DNA from: Bacteroidales bacterium
Lineage (GTDB): Bacteria > Bacteroidota > Bacteroidia > Bacteroidales > UBA3663
Assembly (NCBI GenBank): GCA_017449065.1
Contig: JAFSKF010000053.1
Location: forward strand, 62,001 to 126,000
Reading direction: 5' to 3'
Length of the DNA: 64,000 bases
Made by a program: the position numbers and the translations under genes. Position 1 is the first letter of the stretch. Every line of letters starts with the position of its first letter. Under the pieces are notes generated by a model. That model was not told where the DNA came from. It searched no databases and was given only the letters and a program-made list of their open reading frames with translations. Positions 1-7,758 of the stretch are shown in pieces.

Positions 1-250
1 TAAAACCGATGTGTCGGTTCCGGAACTTCGACAGTTCATTGTTCGACAGTTTCTGCAGGCAAGTGCCGTGAATGGTCACCTCTCCCCTGTCGGGCTTGTC
101 GAGCGATCCCATGATATGCAACAGTGTGGTCTTCCCTGCACCCGATTTGCCGACAACAGCCACCACCTCACCCTGTTGGATGGTAAGGTCGATACCCTTC
201 AGAACTTCCAAAGATCCAAACGATTTGTGTATGTTGCTGGCTGAAATCAT
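1..250 (-). CDS. lolD: LolD-like lipoprotein-release ABC transporter ATPase (5' part, cut by window edge)
   Basis: The first 83 codons of an ABC ATPase read leftward from ATG at 250 and run off the window. A Walker A motif GKSGAGKT is at residues 34-41, and the context around it ([19 protein letters not shown], then [16 protein letters not shown]) is typical of the LolD/MacB group. LolD powers extraction of lipoproteins from the inner membrane by LolC/E; MacB-type exporters look alike in this part. Walker B and the signature motif lie outside the window, so the exact subfamily is inferred. A TACCTTTG element lies about 45 bases upstream. Confidence 0.8.
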   Translation of the reverse strand, partial: MISASNIHKSFGSLEVLKGIDLTIQQGEVVAVVGKSGAGKTTLLHIMGSLDKPDRGEVTIHGTCLQKLSNNELSKFRNRHIGF

Positions 251-295
251 CGTGCGATAATAGCGATTACCTGTTTCTGTTGATATATTTGCGCG

Positions 296-303
296 CAAAG
301 GTA
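296..303 (-). promoter_or_regulatory. -7 promoter element for the lolD-like gene
   Basis: Reads TACCTTTG on the minus strand, matching the Bacteroidetes -7 consensus TAnnTTTG, about 45 bases before the ATG at 250. I did not identify a clean -33 TTTG. Confidence 0.6.
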
Positions 304-343
304 CGCATTATTTGCTAACAATACAACTTTTGAGGTCGAAAAT

Positions 344-374
344 TTTGATTTTTCAAGGAGTTTGCCTATCTTTG
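344..374 (+). promoter_or_regulatory. Bacteroidetes-type promoter reading rightward with no adjacent CDS
   Basis: TTTG at 344-347, a 19-base spacer and TATCTTTG at 367-374 fit the sigma-ABfr consensus exactly. The nearest plus-strand gene starts at 656, beyond a tRNA on the opposite strand. The predicted start, about 381, leads directly into the inverted repeats at 393-464. Confidence 0.6.
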
Positions 375-392
375 CACCCTAAACTGAAGCGT

Positions 393-464
393 GAAAATTC
401 CTTTAAAAAGGTCGAGAGCAAGCCGAACTCTCTTCGTCTTGCTCCCTTCAAACGGAAAATTTTC
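393..464. repeat. nested inverted repeats: candidate small RNA (+) or tRNA terminator (-)
   Basis: Outer arms GAAAATT (393-399) and AATTTTC (458-464) enclose inner arms GAGCAAG (416-422) and CTTGCTC (438-444), plus a small CCTTT/AAAGG hairpin at 400-411. On the plus strand this is the first RNA made from the promoter at 344-374. On the minus strand it lies just downstream of the tRNA, and the inner hairpin is followed by a short T run, so it could be the tRNA terminator. Both readings are inference. Confidence 0.45.
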
Positions 465-477
465 AAACCAGTATAAG

Positions 478-551
478 TGGTCCCACTTGGGCTTGAACCA
501 AGGACCAACGGATTATGAGTCCGCTGCTCTGACCAACTGAGCTATAGGACC
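478..551 (-). tRNA. tRNA with CAU anticodon (tRNA-Ile2 or elongator tRNA-Met)
   Basis: A complete 74-nt cloverleaf reads leftward from 551. The acceptor arms GGTCCTA and TGGGACC pair with one wobble-type position, the anticodon loop is CTCATAA (anticodon CAT) on a 5-bp stem, and the T arm is CTTGG-TTCAAGC-CCAAG. The discriminator is A and CCA is not encoded. C at positions 4 and 5 of the acceptor arm and the TGGTC variable loop resemble the lysidine-modified tRNA-Ile2, which TilS recognises, rather than elongator Met; this choice is inference. Confidence 0.9.
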
Positions 552-608
552 AAATAACTTTGGATGTTTATTTTCTAGTTTGAAATAAACCTGAATTATT
601 TTCGGCCG

Positions 609-640
609 CAAAGGTAAATAAACTTTTTGATATACGCAAA
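609..640 (-). promoter_or_regulatory. promoter of the CAU tRNA
   Basis: On the minus strand TTTG (637-640), a 20-base spacer and TACCTTTG (609-616) match the Bacteroidetes consensus. The predicted start is about 50 bases upstream of the mature tRNA 5' end at 551. Confidence 0.65.
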
Positions 641-655
641 TATTTTGGCTTAAAA

Positions 656-1219
656 ATGATAATTTATCAGCATTTCGATTGCATTTCAAGCGATTTTGCC
701 GCTTGTATCGGATTCTTCGACGGAGTTCACCGCGGACATCAGTTTCTTTTGGAGCATCTGAAGGAAGAAGCCCGAGAACACGGATTGAAGAGTGCTGTGG
801 TTACCTTCACCAATCATCCGCGTCAGCTGATCGAACCGGATTTCCGGATGGAAATGATCGATACCTTAGAGCAGCGTCTCGAAAAACTGTCGAAGACCGG
901 TATCGATGCCTGTTTTCTGCTTACTTTTACGGAAGAGATCCGAAATATGTCAGCTCGCGACTTCATTCAGCAGTATTTGTGCGAAAAACTGCATGTGCGT
1001 CTGCTTCTGATTGGCTACGATCACCGCTTTGGCAAAGACCGTAGCGAAGGCTTCGAAGATTATGTGCGCTATGGCGAGGAATGCGGTATTCGGGTGATTC
1101 AGGAGCCTGTTTTCGACGACGGATCGGGCTTACATTATTCTTCGAGCGAAATCCGCAAGGCCTTGCAGGCAGGAAACAAAGAACTGGCTGCCCGTTTGCT
1201 CGGACAGCCAGTCATCTGA
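656..1219 (+). CDS. standalone FAD synthetase (FMN adenylyltransferase) domain protein
   Basis: This 187-residue protein matches the N-terminal half of bifunctional RibF: a nucleotidyltransferase-fold HxGH motif at residues 25-28 (within GFFDGVHRGHQFLL) and an SSSEIRKAL motif at 162-170 that corresponds to the conserved ISSTxIR segment. The domain transfers AMP from ATP to FMN to make FAD. RibF proteins are usually about 300 residues with a C-terminal riboflavin kinase domain. Here the frame stops with TGA after GQPVI and no kinase sequence follows before the convergent Lrp gene at 1240. It is either a genuine monofunctional enzyme or a paralogue of a full RibF elsewhere. No clear promoter was seen beyond a weak TATTTTGG at about 641-648. 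Confidence 0.8.
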   Translation: MIIYQHFDCISSDFAACIGFFDGVHRGHQFLLEHLKEEAREHGLKSAVVTFTNHPRQLIEPDFRMEMIDTLEQRLEKLSKTGIDACFLLTFTEEIRNMSARDFIQQYLCEKLHVRLLLIGYDHRFGKDRSEGFEDYVRYGEECGIRVIQEPVFDDGSGLHYSSSEIRKALQAGNKELAARLLGQPVI

Positions 1220-1239
1220 TTGGTATCTGTCAGGGAGAG

Positions 1240-1749
1240 TTAATCCCAATCGTCGTCAGCACTGGTGATTGAAGGAACATCCGGCAGCACGCCGCCGCAG
1301 ATGCTTATCTCGCGTTTGATGCTTTCTTCGAGTGAAATCAGGGTTTCGGTCGAAACTACGCCCTCAATACCTTGAATCTTATTGTTCAGCAAGTCCATCA
1401 GATGCTCGTTGTCGCGTGCATAGAGTTTGCAGAGCATCGTGTAAGGACCCGTAGTGAAGTGACATTCAATAATCTCAGGAATGGCTTCCAGATATTTTAC
1501 TACTTCGCGGTACATGCTGCCGCGTTCCAGACGAATGCCGATGTAGGTGCAAGTCTGGAATCCTAGGGTTTTCGGGTCGATGTTGTAGCCGGAACCTACA
1601 ATCACCTTCATTTCGATAAGGCGTTGAATGCGCTGATGAATGGCGGCGCGGGACACGCCACACTCTACAGCCACATTCTTAGAAGGAATACGGGCATTCC
1701 TTGTGATGATGTCGAGAATTTTTTTGTCGAGTGCATCAATTTTTTCCAT
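1240..1749 (-). CDS. Lrp/AsnC family transcriptional regulator
   Basis: A 169-residue protein with an N-terminal winged helix-turn-helix (LDKKILDIITRNARIPSKNV, then a VSRAAIHQRIQRL recognition helix) and a C-terminal ligand-binding RAM domain (about residues 65-150). These regulators bind DNA as oligomers and usually sense amino acids. The C-terminus is extended and acidic, ending DDDWD. It is transcribed alone, convergent with the FAD synthetase-like gene, from a promoter near 1900. Its effector and targets cannot be read from this sequence. Confidence 0.9.
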   Translation of the reverse strand: MEKIDALDKKILDIITRNARIPSKNVAVECGVSRAAIHQRIQRLIEMKVIVGSGYNIDPKTLGFQTCTYIGIRLERGSMYREVVKYLEAIPEIIECHFTTGPYTMLCKLYARDNEHLMDLLNNKIQGIEGVVSTETLISLEESIKREISICGGVLPDVPSITSADDDWD

Positions 1750-1899
1750 GTCAATAGTTGATAATTTTATTTCGTTGAAGGTAATATTATTTTTACAACC
1801 TTTTCATTAAGCCAGATGAAAAGAGCCAAACTTGTTTGAACTAAGTCATGGCGAGAAAAAAAGGAATAAGATTCAACGAATAATAGTTAAACATTGGTG

Positions 1900-1932
1900 C
1901 AAAGATACAGTTTTTTTATTGAATAATGCAAA
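1900..1932 (-). promoter_or_regulatory. promoter of the Lrp/AsnC gene
   Basis: On the minus strand TTTG (1929-1932), a 21-base spacer and TATCTTTG (1900-1907). The leader to the ATG at 1749 is about 145 bases, long enough to carry autoregulatory sites; none is obvious. Confidence 0.6.
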
Positions 1933-1983
1933 TTTTTTATTGGGATTTTTAACAAAATGTTAGTATTTTCTCCAAATGAGACG

Positions 1984-2021
1984 AAAAAATCGATGCATCT
2001 CCTAAAAAATGCATCGATTTT
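1984..2021 (-). terminator. Rho-independent terminator of the FKBP lipoprotein gene
   Basis: AATCGATGCAT and ATGCATCGATT form a perfect stem around a 10-base loop. On the minus strand the stem is followed by a T run, just downstream of the stop at 2043. Confidence 0.85.
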
Positions 2022-2042
2022 GTGTATTGTATGATAGAATAA

Positions 2043-2774
2043 TTACTTCTTAGTAGGAATTACTTCCAACAATTCTACCTCAAACTGGAGGGTAGCACCG
2101 CCAGGAATATTTGCACCGGCACCGCGCTCGCCGTAAGCCAGGTTAGAAGGCATAGTCAGGATAGCCTTACCACCTTCCTTCATGTTCAAGAGACCCTCTT
2201 TGAAGCCCTTCACTACGCCGTTGGTATTGAAGTCAATGCTGTCGTTCTGGTCGAAAACTGTGCCGTCGATCAATGAACCCTTGTAGTTAACCTTCACTTT
2301 GTCACCTTCTTTAGGCTGCTTGCCATTGCCTTCGGTGAGTGTTTCGATCTGCAAGCCGGATTCCAAAGTCTTCACGCCGTCCTTCTTGGCATTTTCGGCC
2401 ATGAAATCAGCACCTTTGGCCTTGTTCTCAGCCACTTCTTTCTGGTGTTTCTCCTCCATCTGCTGGCGGAGCTTCTCGTTGAAGTCGCGGAGATACTGGT
2501 TAGCTTCCTCAACGGTAAGCTTCAGGTTGCTTGAATCGCGACGGATTGCGGTAACGAAACCGGCGATGAAGTTATCAAGATCCATTGTAACCTCAGGAAC
2601 CACTACGCCGCTATCCTGGAAGTTAGAGAACTGGTTACCGAACTGTACACCGTAAGCGTATCCCAATGTGTCGAGGTCGCTGTTCAGTTTTGCACAGGGA
2701 ACTCCATTGCAGCATGAAGTGATGCCCATCGTTGCCACGAGGGCAGCAGCTGCGAGAAATAACAATTTCTTCAT
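2043..2774 (-). CDS. FKBP-type peptidyl-prolyl cis-trans isomerase lipoprotein
   Basis: A 243-residue FkpA/Mip-like protein. A signal peptide ends in a lipobox with acylated Cys at residue 21 (GITSC). An alpha-helical dimerisation domain with a long charged helix (about residues 85-125) follows, then a C-terminal FKBP domain (about 140-238) containing GDKVKVNYKGSLIDGTVFD, GFKEGL and AYGERGAGANIPGGATL. It catalyses proline isomerisation in folding exported proteins, anchored to the outer membrane. A TATCTTTG element lies upstream at 2837-2844 and a terminator directly downstream, so it is probably monocistronic. Confidence 0.92.
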   Translation of the reverse strand: MKKLLFLAAAALVATMGITSCCNGVPCAKLNSDLDTLGYAYGVQFGNQFSNFQDSGVVVPEVTMDLDNFIAGFVTAIRRDSSNLKLTVEEANQYLRDFNEKLRQQMEEKHQKEVAENKAKGADFMAENAKKDGVKTLESGLQIETLTEGNGKQPKEGDKVKVNYKGSLIDGTVFDQNDSIDFNTNGVVKGFKEGLLNMKEGGKAILTMPSNLAYGERGAGANIPGGATLQFEVELLEVIPTKK

Positions 2775-2836
2775 AATTTTTGTTTTTAGATGTATTGAAT
2801 TTTACTTTTGTATTCGTTTTTGTCTAAATGCGGGCG

Positions 2837-2844
2837 CAAAGATA
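2837..2844 (-). promoter_or_regulatory. -7 element of the FKBP lipoprotein gene
   Basis: TATCTTTG on the minus strand, about 63 bases before the ATG at 2774; the -33 region is AT-rich without a clear TTTG. Confidence 0.55.
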
Positions 2845-2906
2845 ATGATTTTCTTTTATTTTCGTTCTTTTGTTCTCTATTTTTTTCATTTTTTGCAAAA
2901 CTTTTG

Positions 2907-2914
2907 TATATTTG
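2907..2914 (+). promoter_or_regulatory. -7 element of the sirtuin gene
   Basis: TATATTTG matches TAnnTTTG and lies 25 bases upstream of the ATG at 2939, giving a short leader. Confidence 0.6.
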
Positions 2915-2938
2915 CAACCAAATAAACCCTGATTTACT

Positions 2939-3634
2939 ATGAAAAGAATCGTTTTTTTGACGGGGGCCGGCATGAGTAAGGAGAGCGGAATATCCACTTT
3001 CCGCGATAGTGACGGCTTGTGGGAGAACTATAGTGTGGAAGAAATCTGCACGCACGATGCCTGGTTGCGGAATCCCAGAAAACTGCTTGATTTCTATAAT
3101 ATGTTGCGGCGGAAGTATATGGATTGCCAGCCTAATGAAGGACATCGCCTGATCGGTTCTCTGGAAGGTAAGTTTGATGTGCAGGTTATCACGCAGAATC
3201 TGGACAATCTGCATGAACAAGGCGGATCGAAACACGTGCTTCATTTGCATGGCGAAATGATGAAATGCCGTCCTGACGGGCCTGACAACGGAGTGCATTA
3301 TCCGCTCGATCCGAAAAATCCTGATATACATTTGGGCGACAAGGATCCGGAAGGCATCCAGTTGCGTCCGCATATTGTCTTTTTTCAGGAGGCTGTTCCG
3401 AATCTCGATAAAGCCGCAGAGATTATGTCAACGGCAGATATTGTGGTGGTGATCGGTACGTCCCTGAATGTATATCCAGCCGCCGGTTTGCTGCAATACG
3501 CCCCCGCCGGAGTTCCTGTCTATGTCATCGATCCCAAACCTGTCTCCTCACCTTATCGCCAATCTACGCAGATTCAGAAAGGTGCCAGTGAGGGCATGAA
3601 GGAACTGCTGGAAATATTAAGCCCAAAGAGCTAA
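2939..3634 (+). CDS. cobB: SIR2-family NAD-dependent protein deacylase (sirtuin)
   Basis: The 231-residue protein has the sirtuin NAD-binding motifs GAGMSKESGI (residues 9-18) followed by TFR, TQNLDNLHEQ (85-94), the HLHGE segment with the probable catalytic His at 104, and GTSLNVYPAAGL near residue 174. Such enzymes remove acyl groups from lysines using NAD+. The Zn-binding module normally shows two Cys pairs; here that stretch keeps only Cys110, so a structural zinc site is probably absent. Substrates are unknown. It ends before a bidirectional terminator shared with the TPR gene. Confidence 0.9.
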   Translation: MKRIVFLTGAGMSKESGISTFRDSDGLWENYSVEEICTHDAWLRNPRKLLDFYNMLRRKYMDCQPNEGHRLIGSLEGKFDVQVITQNLDNLHEQGGSKHVLHLHGEMMKCRPDGPDNGVHYPLDPKNPDIHLGDKDPEGIQLRPHIVFFQEAVPNLDKAAEIMSTADIVVVIGTSLNVYPAAGLLQYAPAGVPVYVIDPKPVSSPYRQSTQIQKGASEGMKELLEILSPKS

Positions 3635-3708
3635 TCCATCTTGTTTGGGCTATATCAAGATAATAATAGGAGGGATGACATCCTTCGAAATGTCGGAATA
3701 AATACAAA

Positions 3709-3738
3709 AAAAGAGGGCACCATTAAGTGTCCTCTTTT
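3709..3738. terminator. bidirectional Rho-independent terminator
   Basis: AAAAGAGGGCAC and GTGTCCTCTTTT form a 12-bp stem with one G-T pair around a 6-base loop; A and T runs flank both sides. It separates the convergent sirtuin and TPR genes. Confidence 0.85.
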
Positions 3739-3758
3739 CCTATATTTGCTCTCAGTCC

Positions 3759-4625
3759 TTATTTCTTATAAGCTGCGATATTATTGTTCAGTTTGCCGAT
3801 AGTCTCTGTGATCTTCGGATCGTTCAGCGTCTGATTGGCAATCTTCAGGTGTTCTACAGCTTTTGGACCATAGTTCAGCGTTGCACGCTTGGTAGCCGTC
3901 TGCATTTCTGCATAATAGTGAGAAGCGTTCTTGGTGTCGCTCTTCTTTGCATTGTAGTTATCCTGAGCGCGCTTGGTAATCTTCTGGATGGTGTTGTAGA
4001 AGCCATAGCCTAATGCCTTGTGCACATCAGCATTGGTAGGATCGATAGCCAACACCTTATCGTAATAAACTTCTGCAGAATCTGCCTGTTCGAGGTTCAG
4101 ATAGAGCTGTGCAGCATATTTGTAGTACTTGATTTGCTTTTCCTGATCGATGTTAGGATCGCTCAAGATCGTCATACAGCAAGGCAGTGCATTTGCCCAG
4201 TCTTTCTCCTTCGAATAGATGAAATAAAGCTTGCTGTCCATGGCCAGTGTCTGTGAAGGATTGGCAGTCTTGATATCAATATAAGCTTGCTTGACCAATT
4301 CCGGCTTGCCGGCAGCCTCGTAGGCATTCTTCATATTGGTGATGACACCCTGATCGTAGTTGCCTTTCAAAAGACTTGCCTTGAAAGCGTCACCGGCCTT
4401 TTCGTTTTCACCGACCTGCAAATAGGCGGTAGCCAACTGGAAGGCAGTCATGTAATCGGTATTCTCAGTATCCAATTCCTGAGCCTTGATGTAGTTTTCA
4501 ATCGCTTCCTGATATTTTTCGTTTGCCATAGCGGCATCTCCGGCGTTGGCATAGTCGGCCAAAGTTTGTGCCTGCAATGAACCTGCAATAGCCACAACGG
4601 CTGCAAATACAACGAGTTTTTTCAT
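3759..4625 (-). CDS. secreted tetratricopeptide repeat protein
   Basis: A 288-residue protein with a signal peptide (cleavage probably after SLQAQ) and degenerate TPR helices: YANAGDAAMANEKYQEAIENY, a second around residues 60-85, and AQLYLNLEQADSAEVYYDKV near 170-190. TPRs mediate protein-protein contacts, here presumably in the periplasm. The gene lies 60 bases downstream of queF on the same strand without an obvious own promoter, so readthrough from queF is possible. Specific function unknown. Confidence 0.75.
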   Translation of the reverse strand: MKKLVVFAAVVAIAGSLQAQTLADYANAGDAAMANEKYQEAIENYIKAQELDTENTDYMTAFQLATAYLQVGENEKAGDAFKASLLKGNYDQGVITNMKNAYEAAGKPELVKQAYIDIKTANPSQTLAMDSKLYFIYSKEKDWANALPCCMTILSDPNIDQEKQIKYYKYAAQLYLNLEQADSAEVYYDKVLAIDPTNADVHKALGYGFYNTIQKITKRAQDNYNAKKSDTKNASHYYAEMQTATKRATLNYGPKAVEHLKIANQTLNDPKITETIGKLNNNIAAYKK

Positions 4626-4685
4626 TTTTGTATGATTTATTAGTTAATTTATTTTGTTATTATGACTCTTTTTGTCCGTCAGGGT

Positions 4686-5150
4686 TTAAAGATCGTGCTT
4701 CGACAGGCGTTCCCAAGCTAACTGTTCGTACTTGGTGCCAGGTTTTCCATAGTTGGCATAAGGATGGATGGCAATGCCGCCACGTGGAGTAAACAGTCCG
4801 GTCACTTCGATGTAGCGCGGCTCCATCAGTCGGATCAGATCCTTCATGATAATGTTCACGCAATCCTCGTGGAAGTCGCCATGATTGCGGAAGGAGAACA
4901 GATAGAGCTTCAGACTCTTGCTTTCCACCATTTTCACGTCTGGAATATAGCTGATAACGATGTTGGCAAAGTCCGGCTGGCCCGTAATAGGGCAGAGGCT
5001 GGTGAATTCCGGGCAATTGAACTTCACCCAGTAGTCGTTTTCCGGATGTTTGTTCACGAAGGTTTCGAGCACCTCCGGAGCATAATCCTGCTTGTAAACC
5101 GTCTTTTTGTTGCCCAAAAGGGTAAGGGTTTCTTCTTCGTTACGTTGCAT
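4686..5150 (-). CDS. queF: NADPH-dependent 7-cyano-7-deazaguanine (preQ0) reductase
   Basis: The 154-residue length fits the short, unimodular QueF form. Catalytic Cys53 sits in [12 protein letters not shown] with Asp60 following, and the QueF signature ESKSLKLY begins at residue 76, then [13 protein letters not shown]. The enzyme reduces the nitrile of preQ0 to the amine preQ1, a step to queuosine in tRNA; queA, acting two steps later, is in the same window at 59515. The gene has its own consensus promoter immediately upstream. Confidence 0.95.
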   Translation of the reverse strand: MQRNEEETLTLLGNKKTVYKQDYAPEVLETFVNKHPENDYWVKFNCPEFTSLCPITGQPDFANIVISYIPDVKMVESKSLKLYLFSFRNHGDFHEDCVNIIMKDLIRLMEPRYIEVTGLFTPRGGIAIHPYANYGKPGTKYEQLAWERLSKHDL

Positions 5151-5170
5151 ACTGCTTGTATTTTCCGGTG

Positions 5171-5202
5171 CAAAGATACGGGATTCTTACGAATTAAACA
5201 AA
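5171..5202 (-). promoter_or_regulatory. queF promoter
   Basis: On the minus strand TTTG (5199-5202), a 20-base spacer and TATCTTTG (5171-5178). The -33 element overlaps the T tract of the ATP synthase operon terminator. Confidence 0.7.
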
Positions 5203-5236
5203 AAAAAGAGGAAAATTCTTTATGGAACCTTCCTCT
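5200..5236 (-). terminator. terminator of the ATP synthase operon
   Basis: On the minus strand AGAGGAA pairs with TTCCTCT (arms at 5230-5236 and 5207-5213), followed by at least seven T. It lies 25 bases beyond the TAG at 5261-5263 that would end full-length atpG, so the operon boundary fits the longer reading frame. Confidence 0.75.
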
Positions 5237-5260
5237 CTTTATGGTTTTTAACCTGTTTTG

Positions 5261-5320
5261 CTATTGCATTGAACCTCCCACGATGTCCAGGAGTTCGGCA
5301 GTAATTGCAGCCTGTCGTCA
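5261..5320 (-). other. conserved atpG 3' tail beyond the in-frame TGA
   Basis: Nineteen in-frame codons after the TGA, ending in TAG at 5261-5263, encode the family-conserved gamma tail (RQAAITAELLDIVGG and three more residues). No frameshift or degeneration is visible. The interrupted codon falls where relatives have Ala or Ser; a Ser TCA codon would need one substitution to become TGA. Confidence 0.85.
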
Positions 5321-6133
5321 CTTATTATATTGGATTCTCAGTTCGCCCAACAGCTCGTTGGCATTGTCGGTAGCTGTCTGCATGGCAACAGTACGTGCTG
5401 CATGTTCTGCCGCCTGAGCATCGAGCATGGTGGTGAAGATCTTCATGTAGAGAGCATCTGGAATCAAGGTGTTGAGCACTTCCGACGGTGTCGGTTCGAT
5501 GATGTAGCCGGAGGTGGAAAGTTTTTCGCCTTCCGTTTTGAGCTCTACGGGCAGGAAAGTCTCGCGGGTGGGGATTTGGCTGGCCGTGCTCTTGAAATGC
5601 ATGTAAATGAGCTCTGCGCGGTCAATACGGCCGCTTACATAGTCTTTCATCAGCCTTTGTGCCAGTTCACGGGCGGTAGCAAACGCCGGATTGTCGCCTT
5701 TTTCCACGTAATCGCGAATCAGGTTAAATCCTTTCAGTTTTACTAAGCTCTGATCCAGCTTGCGTCCGATGACGTAGCAATCTACGGCATCATCCTTGAT
5801 TCCCTGCTGGGCATATTCGTTCAGTAGGGCAGTGGTGTGGCGCAAAACGTTGCTGTTATAACCGCCGCAAAGGCTCGAATTGCTGGCGATAGCAACAATG
5901 GCGACACGCTTTATCCGGTTGTGTGGCTCGCAGTAGGGCGACGAAACCTTGGCATCGCCGGCAAGCAGTGACACCATGATTTTATGCAGCTGACGGTCGT
6001 AGGGCAGCATATTTTCAATAGCACCCTGCGCCTTATGCAGTTTGGCGGAAGCCACCATCTTCATGGCGGAAGTTATTTTGAGGGTTCCTTCCACCGATCC
6101 GATGCGTCCTTTGATTTCCTTGAGTGAAGCCAT
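5318..6133 (-). CDS. atpG: ATP synthase F1 gamma subunit, interrupted by an in-frame TGA near the C-terminus
   Basis: The gamma subunit forms the rotating central shaft of F1. The N-terminal coiled-coil helix (MASLKEIKGRIGSVEGTLKI, then TSAMKMVASAKL) and the C-terminal helix up to IQYNK are well conserved. The frame ends at TGA (5318-5320) after 271 residues, but reading through it in the same frame gives RQAAITAELLDIVGGSMQ and then TAG at 5261-5263. That tail is the expected gamma C-terminus and brings the protein to 290 residues, the usual size. The product is therefore truncated, read through, or affected by a point mutation or sequence error. Last gene of the atp operon, 20 bases after atpA. 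Confidence 0.9.
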   Translation of the reverse strand: MASLKEIKGRIGSVEGTLKITSAMKMVASAKLHKAQGAIENMLPYDRQLHKIMVSLLAGDAKVSSPYCEPHNRIKRVAIVAIASNSSLCGGYNSNVLRHTTALLNEYAQQGIKDDAVDCYVIGRKLDQSLVKLKGFNLIRDYVEKGDNPAFATARELAQRLMKDYVSGRIDRAELIYMHFKSTASQIPTRETFLPVELKTEGEKLSTSGYIIEPTPSEVLNTLIPDALYMKIFTTMLDAQAAEHAARTVAMQTATDNANELLGELRIQYNK

Positions 6134-6153
6134 AATTTACGAATAATGGATGA

Positions 6154-7734
6154 TTAGGCCAATTCTGTGCAGATGTTGGCTGCCGTTTCGCGGATGATAC
6201 CCATGATGGTATCGTCGATCTTGCCTGCTGCCAAAGGTTTGATAACATCCTCGGTGTGGGCTGCGCGTAACTGCATTAGGAACTTCTCCTGGAATTCCTG
6301 CACCTGATCGACGCGGATCTTTGCCATCAGTCCCTGTGTGCCGCAATACAGAATAGCCACTTGTTCGCCTACTGGCATCGGGCTATATTGTGGCTGGATC
6401 AGCAACTTGTTGTTCTTGCGTCCGCGGTCGATAGCCATAGCGGTTACCGGATCCATATCACTCGAGAACTTGGCGAAAGCCTCCAGTTCGCGATACTGTG
6501 CCTGATCGATTTTCAGCGTACCGGCCACCTTCTTCATCGACTTGATCTGTGCCGAACCGCCTACACGCGATACCGAGATACCTACGTTAATGGCAGGACG
6601 GAAACCTTGGTTGAAGAGGTCGGTTTCGAGGAAGATCTGTCCGTCGGTGATGGAAATCACGTTGGTAGGAATGTAGGCAGAAACATCTCCGGCCTGAGTT
6701 TCGATGATCGGCAGGGCAGTCAGCGAACCGCCGGCCTTCACATGACCCTTCAGCGACGGCGGCAGATCGTTCATCTGCTCAGCCACTTCCTGCTGCTCGA
6801 TGATCTTAGCAGCACGCTCCAGCAGACGGGAATGGAGGTAGAATACATCGCCCGGATAAGCCTCACGTCCGGAAGGACGGCGCAGAATCAACGATACTTC
6901 ACGATAGGCAACAGCCTGCTTCGAGAGGTCGTCGTAAACGGCCAGCGCATGACGTCCGGTATCGCGAATATACTCACCGATAGCAGCTCCTGCGAAAGGA
7001 GCGAAGTATTGCAAGGCGGCAGAATCGGCAGCTGTGGCGGCTACCACGCAGGTGTAAGGCATCGCACCTTTTTCGCGCAACGTCTGCACCAGACTGGCCA
7101 CCGTCGAACCTTTCTGTCCGATGGCCACATAGATGCAATAGACAGGCTCGCCTTTCTCGTAATTCTCTTTCTGGTTGATAATGGTATCGATGGCGATGGC
7201 GGTCTTTCCGGTCTGACGGTCACCGATAATCAGCTCACGCTGTCCGCGTCCGATAGGAATCATGGCATCGACTGCCTTCAAACCGGTTTGCAGCGGCTGT
7301 TTTACCGGCTGACGGAACACCACGCCCGGGGCTTTGCGCTCCAATGGCATCTCGAAGGTCGTTCCTTCGATGGGTCCCATACCGTCGAGCGGTTCGCCCA
7401 AAGGATTGATGACACGACCGAACAGTTTCTCATTCACCTTGATGGAAGCAATACGTTTGGTACGTTTCACAATCATACCTTCGCGAACCGTGTCGCCGCC
7501 GCCAAACAGCACGGCACCCACGTTGTCTTCCTCCAGGTTCATGACTACGGCCATGACACCATTTTCGAATTCAAGCAATTCGTTAGCTTCAGCGTTGCGC
7601 AGGCCGTAAATACGGGCCACACCGTCACCCACGGTCAGCACAGTTCCGACTTCGTCGTACCTGGCCTGGGTGTCGATGCCCTCCAGTTGCTGGAGCAGGA
7701 CTTCACTAACTTCGCTTGCTTTAATATTGCTCAT
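6154..7734 (-). CDS. atpA: ATP synthase F1 alpha subunit
   Basis: A 526-residue alpha subunit with the non-catalytic nucleotide-binding P-loop GDRQTGKT at residues 171-178 and the family signature around [14 protein letters not shown]. It forms the alpha3beta3 hexamer with AtpD. The start at 7734 gives the expected N-terminus ([17 protein letters not shown]). It follows atpH after an 80-base gap that holds an inverted repeat. The long open frame on the opposite strand here is a codon-bias shadow. Confidence 0.98.
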   Translation of the reverse strand: MSNIKASEVSEVLLQQLEGIDTQARYDEVGTVLTVGDGVARIYGLRNAEANELLEFENGVMAVVMNLEEDNVGAVLFGGGDTVREGMIVKRTKRIASIKVNEKLFGRVINPLGEPLDGMGPIEGTTFEMPLERKAPGVVFRQPVKQPLQTGLKAVDAMIPIGRGQRELIIGDRQTGKTAIAIDTIINQKENYEKGEPVYCIYVAIGQKGSTVASLVQTLREKGAMPYTCVVAATAADSAALQYFAPFAGAAIGEYIRDTGRHALAVYDDLSKQAVAYREVSLILRRPSGREAYPGDVFYLHSRLLERAAKIIEQQEVAEQMNDLPPSLKGHVKAGGSLTALPIIETQAGDVSAYIPTNVISITDGQIFLETDLFNQGFRPAINVGISVSRVGGSAQIKSMKKVAGTLKIDQAQYRELEAFAKFSSDMDPVTAMAIDRGRKNNKLLIQPQYSPMPVGEQVAILYCGTQGLMAKIRVDQVQEFQEKFLMQLRAAHTEDVIKPLAAGKIDDTIMGIIRETAANICTELA

Positions 7735-7758
7735 ATTGTAGCTTAGTTAATAGTTATC

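Noticed and set aside
4781..4786. CACGTG core in queF as a parS site
   Set aside because: The flanks do not give the GTTYC/GRAAC half-sites; the same holds for CACGTG at 54471-54476 in glyS.
5318..5320. Alternative genetic code (TGA as sense) to explain atpG
   Set aside because: TGA is used as the normal stop in other genes here, for example at 1217-1219, 58736-58738 and 60601-60603.
6361..7746. 461-codon open frame antisense to atpA
   Set aside because: Codon-bias shadow; the minus strand carries an unmistakable AtpA.
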